Translations under genes and position numbers: made by a program
Part shown: positions 27,763 through 39,700 of the stretch, one piece after another
Numbering within the stretch: the first letter of the stretch is position 1
How the letters are laid out: each line of letters starts with the position of its first letter
From: Aricia agestis
Taxonomy: Eukaryota > Arthropoda > Insecta > Lepidoptera > Lycaenidae
Reading direction: 5' to 3'
NCBI RefSeq assembly: GCF_905147365.1
Contig: NC_056418.1
Span: 4,587,262-4,651,261 of the forward strand
Length of the DNA: 64,000 nt
Notes under the pieces: generated by a model
Told to the model about the DNA's origin: nothing
The model's database searches: none
Seen by the model: only the letters and a program-made list of their open reading frames with translations

Positions 27763-30700
27763 CTAAGCATTATCATTGTCATCTAAAGTCTTCAGATGTC
27801 TCATGGCTTTGATGTCGATGAGGGTGTCTGAGGAGCTCTTGGATGTTGGCACGAATGATATCGCCCGTCTCGCTCGCTCGCCGTTTCTGAGCATTGGGTT
27901 TAGATCCTGAAATAATAAGAACTACGTCAACCTGCAGGATTAGTATGATGTCCTTAGAAATGCTAAAGATATACATTACATTTTTTGGGACAAAGTGGGC
28001 CGTTCATAAAATACGTCACGCTAAAATTAACTTTTTTTGACTCCCTCCCTGCCGGTTGTCACGCTGTGTCACACTTCCTGTGTTCACCCTCTGTAATATT
28101 TCGTCACTTGAACTGAGGTCCCTCCCTCCTAAACATGATAAATTTTGATTGATAGTACACAAATTTCAAATTTTGATATTAGAAAATATACATTTTTTAT
28201 AATAAAATTTTAATAAATTTATAAATATCTTTAATAACAAACAAATAAATGATATTTCTATTTATCAAAAGTCCAAGGATTCTGTAAATGCTCCGAAATA
28301 TCTATAATTATTGGTATTGCAACATCTTCTACATCTTTGAAACTACCATTCACTTCATCGTCATCTATCTATTCTGCATTTTCCGTATCAGCGTTTTCAT
28401 CTCATATTATACATAACAGCTCTCGAGCTCGCCGAGCTGCAGTGCGAGTTGGTTGGATACGTCAAACTACTTCATCTTGTCTTTTCTTTTTTGGATGTAA
28501 ATTCTTCAATTGTTGCAGTAAGGTTTTATTAGCCGTATGATTGTAGGCCACATTTTTTTTACAATATTATGTTCTATTCGCCAATTTATCATGGACTGAC
28601 GGAAAAAACCAATCGTAACGAATTTGCTGAAAATCTGCAGCTTCAGGGTGAAGTTTCACTGCAAGACGGGCAAATATATTATTAATAAATGTGCCATCAT
28701 CAGAATTAACTTGCGATACTACGAGTATTAATCCGTTTTGAGTTTGTTGTTATTTAATCGGTGGAGGGAAAAATCCGTCTGGAATTAAACTTCTTAAACT
28801 ACTTCTAGTTTGGCCACATCAGTCTTAGTTAATTCGTTACAATTTATTGTAATAAATATAATATATATGTCGCAGTCCGCCGGGGTTTTGCCGAGTGTGA
28901 CAAGATGTGACAAGGGGGGACAGGGGGTCTACGGCAGCACACGGCAGCGTGACGTTCGCCGTTCATTAAAAAATTTTACTGAGTATTCATTCTCTCGACT
29001 TTTTTTTTCAATTTTGTAATGATAGAAGTAATTTATTTCGTATTACTAAATATACCGATATTTAAATGTATATGTCGCAGCCAACTTGTTAAAATAGCCG
29101 GTCAATCAAACAGCTAGCCCTTTGACTTAACAACGCCAATCAATGACACGTCTAGCTTTTTAATTGAATATTTCAATCGCTCAAAACGTTCAACACCACA
29201 TCTGATCCAAAAGCAGCCGTTTGATTGAATTAGTTCAGCGCTCACCACCGCGGCGCTAGGTGCGTTTTGGTTACAATATGGCGTCAACTAACCGGTATAT
29301 TCAAATATCGGTATATTTAGTAATACGAAATAAATTACTTCTATCAGTACAAAATTGAAAAAAATGTCGAGAGAATGAATACTCAGTAAAATTTTTTAAT
29401 GAACGGCGAACGTCACGCTGCCGTAGACCCCCTGCCCTCCTTGTCACATCTTGTCACACTCGGCAAAACCCCTCCCCCCCTTGTATGCGAACGTATTTTA
29501 TGAACGGTCCCTAACCGAAAATTTTGTTAGACGTAGAATTTCGACTGTTTTTTAGCCGCAAGATGAACTTATAAAGGTGAAGCATTTCCAGAACATTCAA
29601 TAAACAAATCAAAGGAACTTACTCTCAGTTGTACAGTTAACATCTGCGCATTATGTTCTGTCTTAACGATCTTCTGTTGAGCTGCTTTCAGCTCGTAGTC
29701 TAGTCGCTGCTTCTCTTCTTCTAGTTCTTTAAGTCTTCTTTCTGCTTCTGTAATGTTAAAACTCGATTATAAGAAAACCTGTTTTATGGTTGTAGCAGTG
29801 GGACAAGAAGACAGAGTTCTTTTATTCCTCTTTTATTCTATTTTGGTAGTATACATAATATGCCTTTATAGTACTTATTTCGAGTAATATGTGCAAACTT
29901 ATGTAACGAAAACCTAATATAGTATATAATGATTATCCATTAAAAAAGCTGAGACTGAATAATAATATTCAGTCTCAGCTTTAGTCACTATCCTTACAAT
30001 TTCTTTCAAAAACTTTCAAATATTATGTTAAGGTTACCAACCTCTATATTGTGCTTCCTTTTCAGCCTGCAACCTCTCAAATTGTTGTCGTTTCAACCTT
30101 TCTTCTTCTAACAATCTGTTTTGTTCCTCTTGAAGTCTTTCTAGTTCTTCTCTTCTCTCCCATTCTTCCGCTAAAACTCTGAAAAGAATTTATGAATAAG
30201 ATTTTTTTATGCTTATTGTGATTTTGAGTACTTATTTTAAAATAATTTTGAGTATTTTACCTCGCTTGTAGCGCTCTAACGATTTCTTCATCTCGCTTAG
30301 CTTGGGTTTCCTCTTGAAGTAGCCTTTCAAGCTCAGTCTGGGCATGTTTCAACTCTTCTAGCTTTTTATTATCTTGTTGTGCTAATTCCACTAGTTCCTG
30401 TTAAATATTTTATTTACTTTAAACATCTGTTTTAAGAATCATTGTCTAATAAATTTATTATACTAAATTAAATAAGTATACACTTTCCTTGCACTTATTC
30501 CACTTTATTAAATAAAGTGGAATAAGTTCAAGGAAACTGTATAATTATTTAATTGAAGATGAATTTCCACCAAGAAGTGACAGTACATATTATTATACTA
30601 AGACCACAACATAGGTTTATACTCTTTACAGTCTACCTACATTAATAATAACTAACGTTCTAAATTTAGTTATAATATTAAAGAAACCTTTACCGCATAT

Positions 30701-33700
30701 TTCCTTTCTCTTAAATAACAACATAAGAATATTTTCACCGAAAAATGCCTTAACACTTTTGTTAAAAATTTATAACTCTATACTCTTTCTGATTTGTGAT
30801 AACTGATAACTATTATAGTCTATAACGCGGGTGTTACATAGCGTGGGCCGTGGGATTAGACGATGCTATGGACAAATTATAGTATGTAATTATTTGTATA
30901 TTGTATACTACGAATAATAAAACTAAGGTTTCCTTAGTTTTTATTATTCGTAGATTGTATATCAATAAAGAACTTGTCTACCTGTGCCTGAGCCTCAGCC
31001 GCGAGCCTGGCTCGGACCTCATGCTGCAGCCGCACCCTGGCCTCCTTGACCTCTCTCTCCCGTCGGGCCAGCGCCCCCCGACGGGTCGCTCGCGCCCGAC
31101 GCTGGTAACCCTCCGCCCCGTCCCACGCGGCTGCAGCCTGACGGAGCGCCGACACCCATTGTAGTCTGCTTCTGTAGTATGGAATAAGAGTATGTAATCT
31201 GAATCCTAATCTTACTTATAAATTGTTTAATTTTAGTGGGAATATAATATAAATTTCAAACTGTCAAGGATAGGTTTTTTTTTGATGCGCAGGGGAAACT
31301 CTTTATGGGTGCCCCGGGTTGGGGATGTGCCTCAGTTAAGCTGAAGCACCCCGGGGGTATGTGGGACTCTTACCCACTAAAACCACCTGCGGTTTGCCTT
31401 CAGCCGTATACGGAGGGATGTCCTGGATCTGCCTAACACAGGACTCCCTCCACAAGGATAGGTATTAGCACAAATGTTTTTGAAACATAAATTGTGTTTA
31501 GACTGGATTTTATTGTAACAATACGCGTATTGCTATACTAATAAAATATCTACAAAAAATTCGAATCTTCCTGGATACCAAACCGAAAGACAATCGCGAA
31601 ATAATTGACTCTACATTACAGCCAATTTATTCGACAACCACTAACAATGTATCTCATCTGTTTTATACGATGATTGATAAGATTTTAAATTAATTTCAGC
31701 TAGTAAAGTTGTATTATTCTGTGCAATTTAATAAAATGGTTACTAAGTTCCTTTAGCACAAAATATAAAGTGGGGTAAAATCTACTGCTTATGTAGAGAC
31801 GACTATTCGTAAACAATATTATACTGTTAACTGTATATAGTAATTAGTATATTTCCGCAAAACGCAAACTCCCATTTACCTACCTATATAATATTTTATT
31901 TTTCAGTAGGTATGACAATTATTTCTGCCTACACCTACACGTAATAAAAGGTCAATAGATCAAAATGCCAAGAACATCGTTAGTTCACCTTGCCACACCT
32001 TAAATACTTTTGAAACTCAACTTACTTATGATCCTGTGTTCCGAATTCAAAAGTTCTCTCCGGCGTGATGACTTGGAATCTCTGTATTTTGCCGTCACTG
32101 GCGGTGGCTTCTACCGAGCAGTATTCGTCGATGGCTATTCTACCGCACTGATCCTTTTGTGCCGAACTCTTGTAGTACGTGAGGGCGCAGGGCTGCAGCA
32201 CACACCAGTATTCTCTCATCGTAGGGAGCAGGTAGCCTCGTTTGAAGAGGTAGCCCTGAAATTTGTAATAGGTGTTTTGTAACGATTTTGAACCGGATCA
32301 CTTTTTGTCGAAATTAAAAAAAAAATCTCCAAACGGCATGGCATATGGCACGGCATATGGCATTCGATGGTATTCGTTGCAATTTGATTAAGTACAAATT
32401 AGTTTCATTTTTTTATGAAATACGGGGCAAACGAGCAAACGGGTCACCAGATGAAAAGCAACTTCCGTCGCCCATGGACACACGCAACATCAGAAGGATT
32501 ACAGGTTAGGGAAGGTAAGGAAGGGAATAGGGAATTCCGGGTAGGAAATTGGGCCTCCGGTAAACTCACTCACTCGGCGAAACACAGCGCAAGCGCTGTT
32601 TCACGCCGGTTTTCTGTGAGCCCGTGGTATTTCTCCGGTCGAGCCGGCCCATTCGTGCCGAAGCATGGCTCTACCACGTAAAAAAAAAAAGTAGATCATC
32701 AAAGTAGATCAGTCATATTTTAACAATCATATAGCGTTACTTTCGTATTTATAATAGACTACTTTTTAAGAATTAATTTTAACTTAAGTACTAAGGTTTT
32801 TCAAAACATTTAGGTAATACACAACCACTTCCTTCTTACTGCCGCACTCAGAGTGGAACATACTTAAATGTAATTAATTCAATTTTTTGACATAAGCCCC
32901 ATACATTATTATCTGTCAAACTCTTCATTAATTAAATTGGAGGTTAATCATAATTAAATGTCTCTGAGTAAGGCGGTTAGTCAGCTAAAGTTGTCCTACC
33001 TTTTTAATAATATCCTCAATGAACACATCATAAAGCTCATCGACAGCTTCCACCAGCGCCTCTGGGTGGACTTGCTGGTCGCAGCAGTACTTGGCCTCTA
33101 GCACAGCCAGGAAGGCAGTCCACTTGAAGTGGCCTATGGAGGAGCCTAGCGAATCCCAGTCCGCGGCGTCCCATCGCAGGCCGAGGCAGTGGACTAGCTG
33201 TTCTGCCACCATACCCGCTTCTGAGGGTTGGAGTACCACCTGGAAGTAGGAAAGAACAATTATAGTTATAGGGCGTGCATAAGTTTAAGATTATTAGGGA
33301 AACGCATGGGCAAAATGACTACCAATAGTCTTTTCGCTAACAAAAGTCGACGAAGACATGCTTAAAGCTATGTGTAAGTTGGTAACTCCTTTATTTTTTA
33401 ACGTTTTAAAGTTTTAACCTATACAGTATATACCTATAGTTATTAGTATAGTTCAGACTCGGAGTTATAGGCTACGGCTACGAAGAGCCGCAAGGCTAAG
33501 TCTTCTCGACCTGGCAAGGACGAGAGCAGGAGGTGCGATGAGGAGGGCTTCATACTGGTGGAGAGAAGGAAGAAGAAGCCCGCCGCCCGCAACCATCACG
33601 GCACCGCGCCATATGTACCTGAGCTGCGTCTGTGGAGCGAGGTCCCCGCGACGCCCCTGTACATATCCCGCCTGCACTGGTCCATGGAGGTCGAAGACGT

Positions 33701-36700
33701 CGTGGACTACATCAGTAAGAAGACATCCCTCCACTTGAGGGTCGAGCGTCTGCAGTCTCGCCACAAGGTTAACTTCAGTTCCTGACAGTGGTGAGAGTAT
33801 CGACGCATTTTCTCCCGACCTTTGAAGCGGAGGAATTCTGGCCGACTGATGTGGTTTACCGAAGGTTCCGGGGGAGACTCCGGAATGAAGCGCGTGTCAC
33901 GTCGCCGTTAATTTGTGATAATGTGTAGTTGTTAAGTTTATATAATTTTTATGTATGTTACTCATTAAGGTATATATTGTATGGGCCTACGTAGCCTGAT
34001 TTAAATAAATAAATAAAAATATATATAACTCTGAGTCTGAACTCTGAAGTTAGTAAGTACCTACTCAATGCAAGTAACTTAGGCTGCGGTTACACTTGAG
34101 CTAGTGAGTTTGCTCAGTCAGCGACTGACAGTCAGTTTCGTGTGCACTGACTAAAGTATTTTCCTGCCCGTAATACGTCAGTTTGAGGCCTACGTCAACA
34201 CCTTTCGAGGACCATCCAAAATGTAATTATAATACGTCCCACTTACTATTGTTGTACATCACTCATCAGTCATCACATTGAACCATTGTTTGAACTCATT
34301 GAAGGTATTGACACCTTTTTCGCAAGTTGAGTCACTAATAAATAGGATACAGGGTGCAATTAAATCTACCTGCCAAATTTTTTTTGGGGCTTAGGTATCA
34401 TTAGGTGAGTTCATTAAACCACAAAAAATAGGGTGTTAATTTTTTTACAATAACATATTTTATCCCAAAAAAAATCGATGCACAATGGTCACTTCATAAG
34501 TTCATAATAATTACGATATTGCGAGTCCCGCTACTCCATCGCGCGCGATATCCAATCGGAAGACCGGTTATGCGTACGGGTAAAGCGGGTGTGACGCGCG
34601 GGGTGAGAGGCGGGAGGCCCGCCGGTCCAGTGTTGCCAACTTAGTGGAATTTCTACTAGATCTGGTGGTTTAGACGTACCTTTCGGCGGGAAAAATTTGG
34701 TTTTAGTGGCTAGTGGATTTCTTAGTGGATTAGATTATTTAAGTTAGTGGTAGCTTCGACGTTAAACCACTAGTTTTTTTTATTATGTTTCTAACCCTTG
34801 AAGACGCACACTGGAAACTAAACTTCGTGCAAGGTTAGCACGCGAAGGCAAATGCTGTAATAACAACATAATACCAAATACCGTATTACAAAAATTAGAA
34901 TTAAAGATTATTCACAAACTGACCAAGTTAATGACAATGATTCCTCTAAAGACGTTCATCTTTACTCTTTAGTTAAGAGGATACACCAGGGGCTAGAGAA
35001 ATGAAAAAAAAACAACGTATAATATCTATAGCCGTCTCCCTTACCACAAGCCTATACCGCAGAACGCGATAGAGACAACTGCAGAAAATCAACGGTTCGT
35101 TGTCCCCTGATTCCTTCTCCAAAACTTAACCTATTTAAGTACTTTTTACATCAAAGATTAAAGAAAAGCTTGAGCTGTGTCCCTATGTTTTTTTTTTTTG
35201 TAAAATCTATCCAAATTTGTTTTCTGGATGTTTAAACACAGCGGAAAATTTAGCCATTTTTTGGGTTTTTGAACGTTCATATTATCTTATTTAATCATTA
35301 AATTATGAAAAAAAGAAAACATAGGGACATTGTATTAGTGGCTGTATTCCGCTTTTATACAATGTCCCTATATATTATATAGGCACATTGTATTAGCGGC
35401 CGTATATTCAGATTTTTTTTAAACTCTACTAGCATTATCCAGGGAGGAAACAGGGAACTACGTTTGTATGGAAAAAAGGGCGGTGTGGACTCCTCTTAAG
35501 TACCTACTTATACATAGGTACATAGGTACTTATCTAAAGTTTTCCTTTTTGTAGTAACAAAAATTATTATTTCATATCTAATAATAATGACGTTATTGTT
35601 GTATTATTTTCAAATTATATTCAGATAGGTTGTTGTTGTCAATACGTTATTTAGTGGAATTTTGGTGGTTTGAGAGGCCATTTAGGTTTTAGCGGTTTCT
35701 GGTTGTTTACGCTGCTGAATTTGGTGGGTTAGGAAAAAAAAAGTTGGCAACACTGCGCGGTGCGCCGGTCGCCAGCGACCGTTTAGTGCCACGCGCGTAG
35801 TTGTATAGCCAAATATATACTAGTAATCTGTGTTGTATAGCTAACACGTAATTATTTTGTATGTCACCCCCCCCCCCCCCCCACCCCCGCGCTTTAATAC
35901 AATGTACCCTAACCACGATCGAGTGTTATGAAATGTGGAGGTGCTACATTTTGAGTGGCAAAAGTTTACGCGGAACCCTGAGACTGTACGAGCAAGAAAG
36001 CCTTCCTCGTCTTCGTAACAGCTGATTGATGATTCTCGAATGCAGCAGCTGTACCCTGATTTTGTATCGCGAAACAATCAAAGACTCGGATTATGGACAG
36101 TTCGCTCTTCGTAACACCTGCACACGCCTAGCCAGCCTCGAAGACATGCCTCTGACGAGACGAGTTAAAAGTGACAAAGTTGTGCTTAACAAACTTTTAG
36201 GCCCGATTCGACCAAACTTGAAGTTACACGAGTGTGACTATACTGAGAATAATTTTACTCCTTCAATTTACTCCAGGATTTGTACGTTTGCGTTTTACCA
36301 AGTTACTCGAAGAGTATGAAATAAAATGACAATTATAGTTCACAATGACACCGACCGTGACAGTTGACACCCTGTTGTCAACTATTCTCAGTTTAATATT
36401 TACTCCATCAAAATAGCCCGTGTAAATATTTACTCCCGTCTAATAACCTTATTCTTGGATTACAAGTTGAAGAAACGCAAAACCAGCTTACTCTTAGATG
36501 AGGCAACAGTTATACTCGAGTAAAATTTTACTCTCGTTTGGTCGAATCCGCCCTTAAAGTCTTAAAGACAATGTGCAAAACGCGCTAGATTCTGCTTAGA
36601 GCAAAACGGATTGCAGTTTGAACTATGTTAAGTGTAGACAAGATGGAAGTAAATAAGATTTAGAGGTGGGTTATTTTGATTTTTAATTAGTTGTACTGTG

Positions 36701-39700
36701 TACATAAGTTAATTGATTTTTTTAAATACGCGTAAATGCAAGGTTTAGATTTATTATAAATTTCTAAAGTGCTTCTTTTTCGTAATTAGAAAGTTGTAAT
36801 TTTCCATTCTATTGATGTGTACCAATTAATTTTATGTTAAGCCCCAATTTCACCAACGTCTGTTAGTGCTAACAGCTTGTTAAAATGTCAAGTCTTCTCT
36901 TTCATTCATAAGAAAAACGAAAGAGGTAACGTGATACTAATTCGAGCGTTAACTTTAACAGTCGTTGGTGAAATTGGGGCTAAACATACCTGTCTACGTC
37001 CTTTACATTTGACGGTCCTAAGTCCGTCAAAGTATGAAGAGAAAATTCGCAACTTATGATAATAACAAGAATGCAGTGACGGATTAATCAAATTAAGCAA
37101 TTGCCTAGGGCATCACGTCTGAGGGGACACCAGAAGAGTAAAGGTTCAAAGACCGATTCGGATACGGATCGAGTCGGTCGAGATACGGATAGGGGGGCCC
37201 ACATGCATGAATTGCTTAGGGCATCAAGTAGTCTTAATCCGTCACTGCAAGAATGTCAATGGAAGAGCGGGGCGGGGCCGGGTCGCGCATGTGTCCAGAT
37301 TTTGTGGTGTTTGGTAGGCTAACTTTCGGAGGCTATTTCTCAAAATTTTAGTACTGAGTGATTATAAAAGAAGAAATACGTGTATTTTTATTTTTAACAA
37401 AGATCAATATATCCAAATTTGGCAGGAAGGTTAAATTGCACCCTATGTACATACATACTTACAAACTACTGCAACGTCTTTACGCTGGAGGCAGCAGCAA
37501 CATATCTACAGTAAACAAAAAAATCCTTTGCGACTTGCGCCAAAATTCGTTTATCGCGAGGTAGCCGCACATTTTTCCAGGATAAAAAGTATCCTATGCC
37601 CTTTAGCGGGACTGGCGACGCGTTGGTCAACTTTTATAACACAGAATAATCACTTCGATCACTAATATACAAGATGCACAGTCTGCGGCAAAAAACGACC
37701 TCACTAAAAGAGCACCAAACGCAACATTCTGGTGGACTTTCCATTTAGTAGTGCTCGAACGCTCCGCTGGGAAACATGTCCCAGTGCTCGTTCAACAATT
37801 GTAAAAATCATACGTTTAAAACGCAAAAAAAGGATGGAATTTCATATTTCCGGTAAGTATTAATTTTATCCTAATATATTTCATACAATTGTATTATAAA
37901 TATTGGTATTTCGTTAAGAAATCAACAAAAAACAGTTTTAAAATTAAGTTGTATATAACTCAACACGAGGTATAAACCATCTCAATTGCGAATACTCATA
38001 CTAAAAGTACTTATCGTAGTTTATCATGCCCACTTGTAATGTTCGGGTTATACACTGTGTTTCTGTTCCATTTGGTGGAGTCGCTATTAATTATTATTTA
38101 TTTCATTGAGGAATATATTTTTTTTAGGTTTCCTCGAGATCCAGTTAGATGTGGAGATTGGATATCAGTTATAGCACGGCAAAGATGCGAACAATTTTTC
38201 AAGCCGACTTTAGCGAGCGTTGTATGTTCTAAGCATTTATATTCAATGTATACACGTATATTTTAGTTAACTATAAAATTAAACATATTAGAACAACATA
38301 ATATTAAAAGTAAAAATAATTACTCCACACTTTATAAGTACATAAAACTTTGGAAAAATTAAAAAATTGACTATTAAAATTATTACAATCAACAAAAAAT
38401 GTTGAACAGTTCGACTCCACTCATACTTCACTTCACCCTGTTCCAGCGGCGACGTGCGGCCGTAAAATTATTGAAGTGCTTTTTTGGAATTGTAATAATT
38501 TAAACTTTAAGTCATATGGACGATGGTTAAATTTAGTTTTAAGCGTGCGTCGTTCGTAAAAATGTATTGCTTTGTAAACACACATTCTACATTGTTTTAT
38601 AAAAAGATCTTTAAAAACTATTATTAAGGTTGATTTTAGATAAATGTATACTTTTTTAAACACTTTTACTTGGCGACAGATTTTCGAGAGGTTTTGTATG
38701 GGACTGTGTATCTTGTATATTAGTGATCGAAGAATAATCAATCAAAAAGACTTCTGTAAAAAAGGGATTCTAATTTTGCCAACATAGGAGAGTAATTTAA
38801 GCTTCCTTGTACATAGATTGGTTCAAGCATACACTTTAATTTGCCTATTGCTTATATGAAATAATATATTTATGGTTTTTAAATTACGCGACACAAACCA
38901 TTTTGTCGCTTGCTGTTCCATTTCTTGTTCTCACAAGCAATCGAATACATAGGTATCCAACACGGCCGGCGTCACCATAAAGTATCTTCATATCAAACAT
39001 CAAAATCGATTCAGCGGTTTGGGCACAGACAGACGAACAGACACATTTTCGCATTTATAATATTGGTATGGATATGACTAACGCTTGTATAGTAAGTATA
39101 CAGTGTCAGTGTGGATCTTTTAATTAGTAAAGACTAAGCAGCTTTGTGGAATGTTGATACAAGTCGGTAATCGTGTTATAACGAACTTTTGTTCTCTATG
39201 TAGAGCGCTCGCGCTGTAACAAAGCATTAGTGTTGTGCGCGTCTTAACAGCTAGAGTTCCGCAGGCGAAGTATAAAACCATCGTTATGTAGGAAATTGTA
39301 GACTTGCTGAAATCCTTATTTTTTCTGGATATTTTTAAACTAGCTAAAAGCCGAGCTTTGTGAGTCTGGTCACATATTTATAACATACTCGTATCTACAT
39401 AATATAAATAAAAAATACAATGTTATATAAATCAACTAGATGTCCCGCGCGGCTTCGCCCGCGTAAATTAGAAATTTTACAGAATCCGTAGGTACATTTT
39501 CCCATAAAAAATATTTCCCCCGTTTTTCCCACATTTTCCTGAGTTTCTTCTGTCGTATTAGTCTTAGAGTAATAATATAATATAACCTTCTCGATAAATG
39601 ATGAGTCTTACTCGATAAATGATCTATCTAACACTGAGATAAGTTTTTAAATCGGACCTGTAGTTTCTGAGATTGACGCGTTCAAGCAAACATACTCTTC

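Larger units (their letters stand above)
34348..37449. mobile_element. 3.1-kb TIR element hosting at least four nested insertions
   Basis: The ends agggtgcaattaaatctacc and (reverse complement) agggtgcaatttaaccttcc continue as tgccaaattt on both sides, 26 or more of 30 bases alike. Within lie 34628-35755, 36200-36553, 36841-36980 and 37074-37247, the last three with clean target duplications. Confidence 0.6.

Noticed and set aside
38433..38741. 102-codon minus-strand frame
   Set aside because: AT-rich, Lys/Ile-rich composition without a motif; it lies in the non-coding part and TIR of the P-like element.
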